Part shown: positions 46,642 to 59,030 of the stretch, in pieces | How positions within the stretch are numbered: the first letter of the stretch is position 1 | How the letters are laid out: each line of letters starts with the position of its first letter | NCBI GenBank assembly: GCA_050084515.1 | Contig: CM114271.1 | Coordinates: 20,274,001-20,338,000 of the forward strand | From: Blasia pusilla | Taxonomy: Eukaryota > Marchantiophyta > Marchantiopsida > Blasiales | DNA: 64,000 nt | Direction: 5' to 3' | Program-made: the position numbers and the translations under genes | The notes under the pieces: generated by a model | The model's database searches: none | Told to the model about the DNA's origin: nothing | Seen by the model: only the letters and a program-made list of their open reading frames with translations

Positions 46642-49600
46642 TGGTTTTGTAGCAGGAAGTTAATTGGGTACCCATTCGTCACCTGCGGATGGTGGCGTGG
46701 GCCATAGGTCTATTTGTGTCTGTGCGAGTGGGAGTGGGGTGGCTGTGGACGTAGCCACCAGGATTGAGGTTTCCTAGTTTGCAACGTATTCGTGAGAGGC
46801 CTTTTGGGTCCCACCGGAGCTGTCGGGGTCGAGCTCAAATCGGGAGATGCTGTGTGCAAGGATGACCAATTTCGTCACGACTGATTATCGTCTGACCCAG
46901 GTTGTCACCATGAGTATTGATGAGAAAGTATATGAGGTTGCTCAAAGGTGTAAGTGGGACCTTCAATTTTTAGTAATAGAACGTCAAAGTCAACTTGACG
47001 ATGCTACACGTCTTCTATTACATGACCCTGGCCGAGGAAGGACGGCCCCTAGTTCCACTCGGAGTTAGAAAAGGAGGAGAGAAAGAACAAATTGGAGACT
47101 GTGACAGGTAAACCTCTAGGACCGTCTTGAAAACTTACCAACCATTGATTGCATGAGCTGGAATTCTTTCATGTTGTAAATACAGATATGGAAACTTGGG
47201 ACAGTATTTTATTACTGGCCCGATCTTGTGATTTTCCTTGTTTATACTTCATAGTGGGCCGTGTAGCAATTCACTCGACTGGGCAAGCGGTGCTTGTGTT
47301 CGCAGTTTTGTAAGCAGTGTAGACCAGGGATCAATTTTCAATGTTCCAGGTATGAGCGTGTAGTTGCAGACTTACTCTCCAGATATGTCCATGGAATGAT
47401 GACAGTTTCCGTGTGTGCTCATTTATGGACCTCGTATATCGCATTGTGGAGGTAAGCAGGTGTGTACTTGACAGCCATCGCGTGTCAGTCCATCGGAACC
47501 TTCAAGCTGAGGCTACCCGTCGTCCTCCATAGAAACTACCCAATGACGATATTGAAATGGTTGCTGTTTGGTATAACCCTCCGTGAGGTCCTCCAGTATC
47601 TCGACTGTCGAATACGAGATTGTGATTAGTGCATATCCGATCTGAGGTTACAATTGGTCACGAAAAGCCTTAGTGACGAGCATCATGTGACTAGATTGAC
47701 GTGGGGAGGTGGATGAATTGCCTGGCAGCTGCATACCATCCACATTCAATAGAGCTTGAGTTATAAAGTTCCCTCGGGAGTGAGGCTGCCACAATTAGCC
47801 ATGGCTCTAGTTCATACCCGAGAGACCGATTGTGGCTATTCTCCCTCTGTTTTAGGGACACCAACCATACGGGATGACCCGTGACTGATCCATGCCGACT
47901 CACTTCTCGAATCTGAGATGACCAGTCATCGCAGTAAAAATCCTTGAGCATATGAGTCGGCCGTAGTACAGCCCTTATCAGCCCGGATAAGGGTCCGTCA
48001 GTTCGTCGCGTGCGGGAGTATACATGCGTCTCCGACGGCTCCAATCCTTGCCGAATCAACTTTCGGCCATTGGTAATGGACAAGAGGACACATACGCACA
48101 CGAGGACATGGTAGTCGCACACGAGGACACACACTTTTGTTTCATGGTAGTCGTGTGCTTTCCACATGTGAATTTGTGAAAGAGAGAGAACAAGGTAACT
48201 CCCTATCCTCTAGAAAAGAAAAAAAACACATATCTATAGTATCGATGGAGAATGGTTTTTTTTTCAAAAATTTGCGAACACCTTTTTTGATTCACACCTG
48301 GGTATCTTTTGGTAACATGGGCAGCGAGGAAAAAAATTGTAAGGTGAATGGCAAGAAAACATTACGAAATTTTTTTTTTTATCATGATTTGAGTTGTGCA
48401 GCACATGCTACACACTAGATTGCTAGTTAGGCTTGCAATGGAAAAAGTAGAAAAAAAGGTGTTAGTGTTATCATTGCAGTCCCATAGCTACGTTGCTTTT
48501 GGGGAGCGCTAGTGATATTTTGGGAAAAATTATTATTTTGTGAAACAAAATATATTTTGAACATATGGATACAAAATCTGAGTGCTTCACTTAGTTACAA
48601 TGGAGTGGTGGTAAGTGTCATGTGCTACTTTTGACAAGCATTAAGTTTTGTTTTAGTTATGTGCAAGTCTCTTTATTGGGTATCTTTTATTCTATGACGA
48701 GCATGAAACACTAGTTTCACGTGGAACACTCATTTCATGTGCTTTGCACGAAAAATGTTCTCCTTTTAAAAGTATTTTATCAAAAAATAATCTCGGTTCC
48801 ATATTTTCAACGCTCCACTCCCTTGGCCCAAATAATTTCTTGGCCTTTACAACCACCTCAATTTCTGCTTATTAGAGGAGAAGTAGCAACCCCTTTAATA
48901 AGAAAAAGAAAATCCCATTCTTCCACTTCTTTGAGAATACCATGACCATTGTATTTTACAAATGAAGGAGGTTTAGCATACAACATCCAACAAACATAGT
49001 ATTCGTCATAGAGTCCAACCTTTACTCTTCCTTTCTTCGACTTGAAGCACTCACGACCTTGAGCTTTGCAAGCTAAATTCTTGGGTTCAGTCTCAAAGAC
49101 TCAACGAGTTGCGTGTTTTGTAAGTGGCTCAGAAATCATCTAGCGTACATCGAGTTGAGTCTTCTCAAGTGCGTACTGCTTCCCTAGGAAGCCTCTTCCC
49201 CAAGCCTCCACCAATTTCCCCAAGTTGCTCCTATACACCGGAGTAATTGAGGGAGTGGCCAAACACGATTAGTTCCTTGTTCATGGACTTGAGCATGTAG
49301 CAAGGGAGAGTGGCCCCCTTAAAGGTGCTTATGGGGTTCTCCATGGGAACCCCACTTTCCCCATTGTCCCCCTCAAGCTCTTGATTTTTTTCCTCAACCC
49401 AAACGTGGTCCACGACTCGCAGAGCCACGTTTGATTAATTATCCCTCAAGATGGCTTGATGTAGACTTTGTGAAGATTATGAAATTTTCAACTCTTCAAA
49501 CGTATTTTGGAGCTTGAACCCATGTCAAGTGTTTCTTATGGTTCACGACTGTATTGACATACTCCTTGTTTGGCATCTCATGGTTGTCTTGCCGCCTGTT

Positions 49601-49656
49601 GCATTTGGAGACTAGTTTCGTGGCATCTTGCTCATCTTGACTACTCACGTGTTATT
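46642..49656. other. No gene recognised
   Basis: ATG5 3' flank. A 73-residue frame at 46847-47068 (IDEKVYEVAQRCKWDLQFL...) has no known homologue to me and may be spurious. 47.7-48.2 kb holds open frames on minus without motifs. From 48.4 kb the DNA is AT-rich. Confidence 0.4.
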
Positions 49657-49975
49657 TATTGAAGATTGAGTTGTATTCAAGCTCATCAGACACCCAAATT
49701 GCAACATCTTTAGTACTCACACGAAGTAGGAAAGCTTAATCTTGGTTAAGTTAGTTAAGCACCATTATCTTAACTAGGATTAGTTAAACTAAGTTAATCA
49801 TATTTAGTTTAACTCAAGACTATGGTTAGGATTTGGGTTGCTTGTATACACCCTATATAATTGAGAAGGGGATCAGCCTCCAACCATTCTCTCATTGCAA
49901 AATTTTGTTCTCCATGGTGGTGTATGTGAAAGAGTCGTATCCTATCAGTTATGCTTCTTTAGGGGTTTTTCTACA

Positions 49976-49986
49976 TGGTATCAAAG
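49976..49986 (+). promoter_or_regulatory. Primer binding site of copia I
   Basis: TGGTATCAAAG directly after the 5' LTR, close to the complement of plant initiator tRNA-Met (TGGTATCAGAG). Confidence 0.75.
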
Positions 49987-50493
49987 TAATAGGAGAACAT
50001 CACTAAATATCCTTGGTATTTGAAGAGAGAAGAGAGATGCAAAAGAAGCCAAAATTCCTGTTTGGGAGAAGGAATTTTTTTTCAGAGCTTAGTGGCAGAA
50101 GATTTCAGATGGAGTTGTGATGGTGACAAAACTTTGGAGATGTTCTTTAAGGCTTTCCCGTTTGATTCTGAAATATGGGTCCGCATCGGTTAAAATGATG
50201 TCGAAGGCTAGTTCTAATCTCCTTGTAGATCTTGTCAAGAGCTTTCCAATGCATCCAAAACTGTTCAATTTTGACTTTTTAAGCTCCTGCAATAGCAATT
50301 TCACTATAGGAGAGTGCAATTAGTGAAGGAAAGTTATGCAATTTGCTCTCCAAAGGCGATTTTCGACTAGTTCTTCCGTGCCGTTGGTCAATTTTGTCAA
50401 AATTTAGGTCAATTTTTATGTATGAGTAGTCTATGATTCAATTGGAGTCGTGAAGAGCCTGAAATTATATTTTTGTGAGTAAAATCGTTCTTC

Positions 50494-50729
50494 ATGAAAT
50501 ATTCCTCAACAACAATCACAAGCGCAAAGCTAGATAAGCAAAATTACTATGTCTGGAAGTTTTGCATGAAACAATTTCTCATGGATCAAGAACTATGGGA
50601 GCTTGTTACAAGTGATGAGACCAAACCAGAAGCTAGGGTGATTCAACAAACTTCAATATTAAACATACTTCCTGCCCAATCAACATCCGTGAATACTTGT
50701 AATTATAAACTCGGAGAAGGTTCAAATTG
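50494..50729 (+). pseudogene. copia gag N-terminus
   Basis: KLDKQNYYVWKFCMKQFLMDQELWELV is the conserved start of copia gag. It is cut at about 50730 by the inverted RT segment. Confidence 0.75.
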
Positions 50730-51200
50730 AATCCCGAATTGAATAAAGAATTTCACATACCGCATAATCCTCCTCGCAACATCAAGGTGAGGTTTTCGAG
50801 GTGCTTGCATAAATTGGCTCAATAGGCCAGCTGCATAGCTCAAGTTTGCTATGGTTATAGTCAGATAGATTAAACTTCCAACCATACGCTTGTACATATT
50901 AGAATCTACAAGCAACTCTCCTTCATCCACTCTTAGCTTCACACTATGGTCCAATGGTGTAGAGATTTGCTTACAAGCTGTCATACCATATTTTGAAAGC
51001 ACGTGAAGAGCATATTTTTGTTGCAATAATCACATACTCTTTCCAACCCTAATAAACTCAACACCAAGGAAGTACTTGAGTTCTCCCAAATCCTTCATAT
51101 CAAATTCTACCTATAACTTTAGCTTGATTTATTGTACCATATCTTTAGTAGTCCCAGTAATCAAGAGGTCGTCAACATACCCACATCTGGTTATTCATTT
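50730..51200 (-). pseudogene. copia RT/RNase H segment, inverted inside copia I
   Basis: On minus: YVDDLLITGTTKDM (51180 down), FDMKDLGELKYFLGVEF-like region, QQKYALHVLSKYGM, STPLDHSVKL, YKRMVGSLIYLT, DLSYAAGLLSQFM-like, HLDVARRIMRYVK. Canonical copia order, relatively well kept. Confidence 0.8.
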
Positions 51201-51346
51201 ACAAGGTTGCACAGAAACAGACAAGTGCTTCCTTGGGACGGATATGCTCGGCCCACACAGACATGTTTGTCCATAGGACGGACATAAGTCCGCGGACATG
51301 GACATGTCCACGGACAAGGAGATACTTTTTTCGTGTGTAACCTTGT
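51201..51346. mobile_element. MITE-like element
   Basis: Terminal inverted repeats ACAAGGTTGCACA and TGTGTAACCTTGT (12 of 13 pair), flanked by TCATTT on both sides (7 bp if TTCATTT). Inside are gtccgcggac/ggacatggacatgtcc palindromes. No coding capacity. Size and duplication suggest a hAT-like MITE. Confidence 0.75.
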
Positions 51347-51449
51347 TCATTTACCTTGGGAAGCGCACTTATAAGTTGTGCTTCAAAGAAGCAATCTATA
51401 GTTGCTTTATCTTCAACAGAGGTTGAGTTCAAAGGAGCAAGTACTGTTG

Positions 51450-51774
51450 CATTGTTAGGCCGTGTGGCTTCATTGATTACTTGTTGAGATTGGTGTTAGT
51501 AACTTAAGACCTATTGGAATATATGTAGATAATATTAGTAGCATCAAGCTTGCTAATAACCATGCATTTTGAGATGACAAAGCATTTTGAGATGCACTAC
51601 CATTTTATGATAGAGAAAATGTTTGCAGAAGAGATTGATCTTGTGTATCTAGGTACGTATAAATCAATAAATTGTTGATATCTTTACAAAGGTATTATCT
51701 AGAGATAAGTTTGAGATATGTAGAAACGATTTAGGTGTTAGAGATATCGATATGAGTTTGAGGGTGAGGGTGAG
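51450..51774 (+). pseudogene. copia RNase H end and 3' untranslated part
   Basis: VSNLRPIGIYVDN, IKLANNHAF, KAF.DALPFYDREMFAEEIDLVYL match the C-terminal copia RNase H (usually KHI.V.YHFIRE). The polypurine tract follows. Confidence 0.65.
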
Positions 51775-52299
51775 TATTGAAGACTAAGTTATAGTTAAGC
51801 TCATCAGACATCTGAACAAGTACATTTGGTACTCACACGATGTAGGAAAGCTTAATCTTGGTTAAGTTAGTTAAGCACAATTATCTTAACTAAGATTACT
51901 TAATCATAATTAGCCTAACTCAAGACTTTGGTTAGGATTAGGGTTAGGGTTGTTTGTACATACCCTATATAATTGAGAAGGGGACCAGCCTCCACTCATT
52001 CTCTCGTTGCAAAATATTTTCTCCATGATGGTGTGTAAGTGTGAGAGTCATATTCCATGAATTATGCTTCTTGAGTAGTTTTTCTACATTCTTTGCTTCT
52101 TTCCCTTGACTTTGAGCTGACCTCAAAGGTTTGACTCTTACATCGTGAACATGCATGTCTCGCCTAGCGTTAGTCCTCTAGATGATTCTATTGCCATTCC
52201 TAGTCTCACAACAAGCTAGTCGAGATTTTGACTTTGGTGGGTCATAGAAAGGTCTTTCCTCGAGCCCATGATCGTGATTTAATTTATTTTGGATCTCCA

Positions 52300-52725
52300 C
52301 TAGCAAAGGTTGCTCGGAAACGAATTAGTCCAGACATGTCGACGGACCTGCCCGACCCACATCCGAGCCCGCCCAAAGCCTGCACTCGTTACGTGGCCCG
52401 CAATCCGGTCATGGGGCGGGCTTGATGTAGGCTCAAGGCCCGCCCAAACCGCGCATGGCGGGCTCAAGGCCCATACCAAGGTTTAGGGTTTAGGCGGCCA
52501 TAAGGCCCGCGCGAGACCAAAAGTTGGTCCGCTAGACCAGATTTTGCGGGCCCTTGGCACGCCTTGAGCCCATGCCCAGCCCGACCTAGCCCGCACCTTG
52601 CCCACGTTGCGGGCCACGTAACGGATGGGGGCTTGGATGCGGGCTCAAGTGTGGGCCCGCATGCCTGAGCCCGCATGGACATGACAAACATAAGCCGACA
52701 GACATGGACATATCCACGTACAACC
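52300..52725. repeat. GC-rich foldback repeat
   Basis: Left and right arms share, in opposite orientation, gagcccgc...gttacgtggcccgcaa. The ends (caaaggttgctcgg and cgtacaaccttgc) resemble the ends of the MITE at 51.2 kb, so it may be a longer member. Much richer in G+C than its surroundings. Confidence 0.6.
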
Positions 52726-52862
52726 TTGCCGCTTGCGTGAGCATCATAGACTTAGCTATTCGCAACGCTAGCACAATATATGCTTGATCCGACATATTGT
52801 AGTGCGTCTCCTTCCTAATCTCTTTTAGGACCATATATGTTGAATAAAGAAATATTCCATGC

Positions 52863-53485
52863 TGTCATGGTAGATGAGGCCTAGGGCGAGATAGTATCGA
52901 GGCCTTAGAGGGGTCTTGTACTTCCCTATTTTGAGAGTTCATATGTGACCTGCTCTTAGGAGGTGACCTATGAGTCTCGGTCATCCTTCCCTTTATGAGG
53001 AGTGGCAACCTTGGAGAGATTGACCTTCCCAACCATGTATGGCTCCACTTGGACCTATAGGGTCGGGGGTTAGTTGGAAGTTGGTCTAATGAGGGGACCA
53101 CATATGTAGTTGTTAGGGAGCTAGTAGGTGTGTACTATAGGTGGGTAGTGACCTACTAGGAGGGAGGTGAACTGTGTGTACATGTCACCCATGGAGGTGT
53201 CTAGGGGGGTATACCTCGCATGAGGCTCATTTGGAGCTCATCTCCTTAGGATCGCAGACCCTTTTTGGGATCCGTGATATGGCACGACTTGCATGTATCG
53301 AGCATGGATTCTCTCTGGCAGAGTGGGCTAAGAGTGATCAATAAAGAGATCACACATTTTGGGAATCCTTGTGCATATTTTTTCTTGCTGTTACACTAGT
53401 GTGTATCTAATTCACGAATATGGCTATTTGGATGAAGCATGGTTGATTGCAGATTTCATCAGAGCTTATAGTGCGTATTCAACTT
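52863..53485 (+). repeat. Module A1 of element C
   Basis: About 623 bp from TGTCATGGTAGATGAGG to gcgtattcaactt; recurs as A2 at 61405-62026. Contains hairpins such as GACCC-TTTTT-GGGATC and a conserved tatacctcgcat..ggctcatttggagctc part shared loosely with the A-type module. Confidence 0.85.
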
Positions 53486-53949
53486 TATATCCTAAGGAGA
53501 TATCGCGAGGACTTGGCAAGCTGTTGCTAATCCAGTTCAGCATAACTTTCAGGTCATCCATCCCAATTCTATTTCTCCAAAGTGTGCTTAATTGGAGAGT
53601 TCTTTTGCATGTTGTGTTACCAACACCCACAGGGAAGTGAACACTGACTGTTGCACACAAGGGAATTTATTCACTTACCTTGCTGCTTATGGAGATGTTT
53701 GAGGGGTGATTTTTGGGTGACACACATTGTGGATTAGTGCGTTGGTGAGTGCACGGCACTACCGCGACTATTGTTAAGAACTTGGTGGGATGGATGTATA
53801 CCACACTAGTCGGGAGTGACTTAGTTTTCAGGCTATTTCCCGCGTGTTGATCTCAAGTGAGATAAGTGGGGGCGTGTCCATAGTTTGGGCATTTTCTAGT
53901 GCAGAGCTAGTGGCTCGGGAGTGTGTCATAGTTGTTTGCAGGTTTCATC
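53486..53949 (+). other. Leader of element C
   Basis: No protein and no TGG primer binding site directly after A1 (sequence tatatcctaagg). Ends at the gag ATG. Confidence 0.55.
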
Positions 53950-55560
53950 ATGGCGCATCCACAGAGTATTGGGGAGCGTGGTAGTGGTAGAGGTGGCGGA
54001 GGATTTACACAAAGTGGGGCTAGGTATTGAGGGTTTCCACATGAGGAACCACCTCAGTCGCTAGTTTTAGTTACTCCAGAGGTGATGTCAGCTTCTGAGT
54101 CACTCGAGAGGCCATAGAGTGTCGCGAGTGTCGCCAAGCCGTTGTTGTGGGACATGGATGATCGCGATACAGATGGGTTCATGAGGGGACCCCGAAAATT
54201 CAAAAGCATGGTAGGAACCATCGAGTTGGATGATTTTATGGAGAAGTTCGATAGTTGGTGCAATGCACAAAGGATGCGGAACCAATAGAGATTCGACCCC
54301 ATTATGGCGTGGAAGGGACTTGAGGCGGAGATCGAGGCGTGGAGACTATTTTGGTCTCCACGATATGTGTCCCTCATAGGGCGTGCGATGTATGATGTGG
54401 CGGCTGCAATAGCACCCACTAACCGTAGGGAGGAGATACTTGGAGGAGTTGTCGACCCGAGTCTTACGAGTGTGACCAGCCGAGTACCACTTGCGTTCAA
54501 CCCATTGGTTGAGTTCTTCTAAGAGTTGGGGAGGAACTATCAGGGAGTGAGGACCGACAAGTTGAAGTCGATTCATCAGTTTCAGCGGAGAGCGGGAGAG
54601 AGTCTTCGAGAGGCCTATGCACGGCTCTACGGTTGATTACAACAACTGAGGGTGTGACAGAGGAACAAGCGGTTCAGTTCTAGTATGCGATGCTAGACCG
54701 CGAGTTGCGGAAGAGAGTGCAAGATGCAACTCTCTTACATGTTGGTTTGCCTACTCTCAAGTCTGTATTTTTGTTGGCGGAAGGATTGAGCTGAACATAC
54801 TTGAGGAGAGAGTTTTGACGACAGGCGTGTCATCTTTGAGGGCGACGACACGAGTGACGGTGTCTTGATCAGTGCCGCAACCCACTACTCGAGATAGAGT
54901 CATGGTACCGAGGGCTACGGGAGGATACCGCAAGCCAAGACCACGACCAGTTCAGTCATGCGCTGGGCAGCAGGGCTCAGGTATTTCTTGTTGGACGTGT
55001 GGAGGATCACATCCTCAGCAAGATTGTAGACAACAAAGTGGAGTGCAGGTAGCACCATCAGCTATATATGAGGCGGTCCAGGGGAGGCCACCCTTACCTC
55101 AGTGTGATCATTGCTAGAGATATGGGCGCACACATGAGAGATATTTCGAGCTCCACCCCAAGCTGCGCCTAAAGGGAGGTCGAGGACCTAGAGGTGGCAG
55201 AGGACGAGGTGTAGGAGGTCGAGGATGTGGTGGAGGCAGGACCCCACCTCCTGATCGAGTGCAACACTTGCATGAGAGGCAATGTTGGCGAGGATTGCTT
55301 AGTTGGAGCAAGGCCTTCAGGCTATGACGGCCCAGCAGGCATCTACATCAGGTGCAGGGGGCACGTCAACTTCCGGATGTGCTCAGACCCAGGATATGAT
55401 GGGAGATTTAGGAGGTATGGGATTTTTGTGCAGCATCGGAGAGGTGGATGCACATGCAGTGGTTACGAGAGGCGCGGTGAGAGCTTCTAAGCCACGAGGA
55501 TCCGATATGGAGTTGGATCCCCAGAGGGGAGAAGCTGGCAGATAGGCTAGACTTCCCCAG
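53950..55560 (+). pseudogene. gag: gag of element C
   Basis: Begins ATG GCG CAT (MAHPQSIGERGSG), the only long copy with an ATG. Then FTQSGARY, RKFKSMVGTIELDDFMEKF, FDPIMAWKGL, FNPLVEFF, FQRRAGESLREAYARL. The first knuckle cluster near 54985 reads CWTCGG..PQQDC, and the CDHC*RYG knuckle is broken by a stop. Many stops. Confidence 0.77.
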
Positions 55561-56520
55561 TCTTTCACATTGTCAGATGCTCTTCGGACCCCATCGATGG
55601 TCCCTAGACGGCCTTTGAGGAGTGTTGTTGTCGCACATGCTGATGCAGTTAGAGGAGTAGGTGAGGCGAATACGTCTACTAGGCCTACGTAGCATTCGAC
55701 ACGGACTAGTATTGGCACATTATGGGAGATGGCGATGGCTTTGTGTAGCGTCCCACTATTTACAGCCAGAGGTTTGTTGACATGTGGAGGTCGACCAAAT
55801 GATGTTTTTCGGTTGGCAGCGACGCTCTGTGAGAGCGAGGAGTTTGGTTCTTCTAGTGTTGAGACTCGCACAAGAGATGTGGCAGAGGTACCCTTGGAGC
55901 AGGTGCTCGGGATGAGGGCCACATAGAGTTGGCTTGCAGCAGTGGCTAGAGTGGAGGAGTTGCCAGCTAGACCAGCAATAGAGCATGCAACCTTCTCACC
56001 AGGAGTTGTTGTTGTCTTGGACAACCGAGATGGATTTTTCGAGTTGGTTGGTCCATTTGGAGTCGTTTATCCACCGCAGAGAGTGCTACTTGATTCAAGA
56101 GCACAACCCCTTATGTTGGAGAAGGCGACATGTGTAGCGATGGGGTTGCGTAAGTGTGAGATCACTCCATGTCCATTCCAGATTCACACTTCACTGGGAG
56201 GCACATCCCGGACACAGTTCATGACTCGCGATAAGATTATAGTGAGGATTTAGCCCAATCATCTTACGGATAGTGCGATGGTGGGGACGCGAGCGGTTGT
56301 GACACTGGCCGAGTCTTATGATATTTTGGTAGGGGCTACCGTTTTGTATCCTCTAGGGTTCACACTTGAATTTTGGGAGGAGACAGCCTCCTATCAACCA
56401 GGTTGGCAGTCAGGTGAGGGACGAGCCAGTCATCTATCCATGCAGTGTGCAGAGAGACTTGATGGTTCACTCCGAGGGTCGACCACAACAGTTGCTCCTT
56501 ATTGTGGGATACTAAGTTGG
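55561..56520 (+). pseudogene. Protease region of element C
   Basis: QSFTLSDALRTPSMVP, PLFTARGLLTCGGRPNDVFRLAATLCE, GVVYPPQRVLLDSRAQPLMLEKA (Gly of DSG is Arg), CPFQIHTSLGGTSRTQFMTRDKI, AESYDILVGATVLYPLGF. Confidence 0.75.
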
Positions 56521-57893
56521 CCTGGAGGTTTATTGGAGGGGAACACGGATGCACATCGAGGATATTCTTGTAGAGGATAGTCCTAAGGAGTGGCATGCGA
56601 TGACAAGCGTGGCTACATGGGGTGGCGATACTTCTTCAGCTTTGTGGGGAATGAGCATCGATTTGCAGAGGAGAGCAGATGAGCTTGTGAGGCATGTATG
56701 GAGCCGAGCCTATGCTCTAGAGCAAGATGGGACAGAGTTACCACGTGCTCTTGGAGTGGAGACGTTGACACCCTTGGACACCACATCGACTGTGTGGCAG
56801 TATCTCGAGGAGGGTGTGCGTATACTAGATCTCTTTGGAGGGATTAGTACAGCGTTGGCTGCACTGTTGTAGGTCAGAGTACGAGTACAACAGTACTTGT
56901 ATGTGGAGAGGGATGAGACTACATGTAGAGTCTCATTACATGATGTGTTGAGACTAGTCCAACAATATCCTCACTTATTGCCAGTGTCTGCAATCAGGGG
57001 ATATCAACATGTATTGCCCGGCGACATTTTTTTGTTGGGGGTGCCAGATTTGGATAGGGTTGGTCCGATACACTTGGTGGTGGCAGGGTGGCCATGTCAG
57101 GGTCATTCTTTGGCACGTTGGGGACTTGGTTTGCAGGACCCGAGGTTGGCCATATTTTGGGAGATGTTGCGAGTTCTTTGACACTTGCAAACTACCCATC
57201 AATGTTCTCCAACTTACATTTTGGAGAACTTCCCATTGTTAGGTGACACTTGAGCCCGAGTGATGGCAAATGTACATTAGGTGCGATCGTGGATAGGATT
57301 GGCGGTGTGTTGGATCGCACGCACACTGTCCAAGATTGTGGTGGACGAACCTTTTACCATCCGAGTTATTGAGACAGGCTTATGATGGAGTCTAGACACC
57401 ATCCCTACTTACAGTGGATGCAATCTTTGATCCAGGGCGGCGATCTCAGGTTGTTACTCGTGATGATGTACCACCGTTGGCAGTGGCCAATCGAGTGGGC
57501 CAGGAGAGGCCAATATTGCCTACGTTGGTGAGTTCTCCGGCATCTCATGCTTTTCGTCAAGGAGGACCAGGTATGATATGGGATGAGCAGGCACGTACAT
57601 TGGTGGAAGCTAACTTCAACGAACGAGAGCGAGCTATGGGGTTCTCTACAGGTACGACGGCGGTGCCTATGATGGCAAAGGCATCCCGCAGACAAGTATT
57701 GGGTCAGGCTTTGGACGTGAACTGTCTTACTTGGGTGTTCAATCTTGGTTTGGCTGAGCAGAAATGGATGCGAGAGGCATTTGTGACATTACGTCCACTT
57801 TGCAGCGTTGTGTCTACCGGGACGGGTGAGACACTAGCTAGGGGCGCGATGGTGATGGAGAGGCATCCATGGACTTCATGGGATATGTCATGA
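56521..57893 (+). pseudogene. DNMT3-like C5-cytosine methyltransferase of element C
   Basis: VETLTPLDTTSTVW, GVRILDLFGGISTALAAL (I), YLYVERDETTCRVSLHDVLRLV (II), HLVVAGWPCQGHS (IV, Cys codon 57095-57097), LQDPRLAIFWEMLRVL, then shifted YILENFPLLGDT (VI; Val of ENV lost), and in one 160-residue frame DPGRRSQVVTRDDVPPLAVANRVG, HAFRQGGPGMIWDEQARTLVEANFNERERAMGFSTGTT (IX) and SRRQVLGQALDVNCLTWVFNLGLAEQKWM (X). Confidence 0.86.
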
Positions 57894-59030
57894 GAGCATA
57901 GAGAGATGGGAGTCCATTTCAATGATGCAAGACATAGTGGAGTTCCTAGAGAGTTGGTGTCTGAGTTGGGAGCGCATGTTGCTGCTCCAAAGGTTGCTAG
58001 TTAGCAACCACCACCCTCCTCTTCTCTAGAGGTCACGAGAGAGACTTGGGAGCCAGTGATTGGTCCTAGGTTGACAGGAGCGGAGAGGAGATCGGTGCTG
58101 CAGTTCTTGTGGAGATTTGGGAACCTTTTTGCATATAGTATGCACAACTTGGGTACATGAAAAGGTCTAGGTATTCGGATCAAGTTAGATAGTGATACTC
58201 CTATCTTTCGACGACCCTACAGGTATTCCGACATGGAGCGATCCTTGATTCAGAGTAGGAGTCGAGACTTGGCTAATGTTGGAATGGTGGAGAGATCACT
58301 TGGAGAGTATGCATCTGCCACAATTATGCCGGCAAAGAAGGACATGCATGGCCAATGGACCGATAGGCGGATGTGTGGGGATTATGGTCCTATCGATTGG
58401 CATACGAAGGCCGATCGCTATGCTATCCCTACTCTCGAGGAGATCTTTTATGCGGTGGGGCATGCAAGGATCTTCGATTTTTTGGATCTCCGTGCTGGCT
58501 ATCATTAGTTGCCCATCCGAGTGGAGGAGAGGGAGAAGACAAAATTTTGGTAGATAGATCCTTTCGGAAAGGATTTTTTGTACTAGTGGCAGTTCTTACC
58601 ATTTCGGTTGAAGAACGCCCTTGCGGGTTATCAGCAAGTTATGGATAGGATTTTGGATGGTTTGGATTATGCGAGATGTTACATCGATGACATTGTCATC
58701 TTCAGTGCCACGGTTGAGGAGCATGAGAAACATCTGGAGGAGGTGTTTCGAAGATTGTAGTTACATGAGCTGAAGTTACATCGAGGCAAGTGCAGGTTCT
58801 TCCATGACCAGATCAAGTACCTTGGACACACTATTTATCCGAGGGGTATTGGAGTTCAGGAAACGAAGGTGGAGGCTATAGTGCGCATTCCTTGCCCTAA
58901 AGATGTGAGTCGAGTTCAAGCTTTCATGGGATTGGCAAACTACTACCGACGGTACGTGAAGGGCTTTAGTGCGATTGCGAAGGCACTGACTTTCTTGACT
59001 AGGTTGGAGCAGGAGTGGTTTTGTGGAGAT
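57894..59030 (+). pseudogene. Reverse transcriptase of element C
   Basis: SYGVYASATIMPAKKD-type block LGEYASATIMPAKKD, RMCGDYGPID, FLDLRAGYH*LPIRVEE, LPFRLKNALAGYQQVMDRILDGLD, CYIDDIVIFS (YIDD 58680-58691), HRGKCRFF, YLGHTIYPRG, FMGLANYYRRYVKGF. Several stops. Confidence 0.85.

Larger units (their letters stand above)
49657..52088 (+). mobile_element. Rearranged Ty1/copia element I
   Basis: 5' LTR 49657-49975 and 3' LTR 51775-52088, both tattgaag...tttctaca with TATATAATTG. Primer binding site TGGTATCAAAG at 49976, polypurine tract gagggtgagggtgag before the 3' LTR. Flanks TTATT/TTCTT may be a 5-bp target duplication with one change. Inside: gag start (+), an RT fragment on minus, then RNase H end (+). 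Most of pol is missing. Confidence 0.8.

Noticed and set aside
47691-48167. 158-residue minus-strand frame at 47.7-48.2 kb, also considered as rRNA-like
   Set aside because: No conserved protein motif and no match to rRNA landmarks I can recall; left unassigned.
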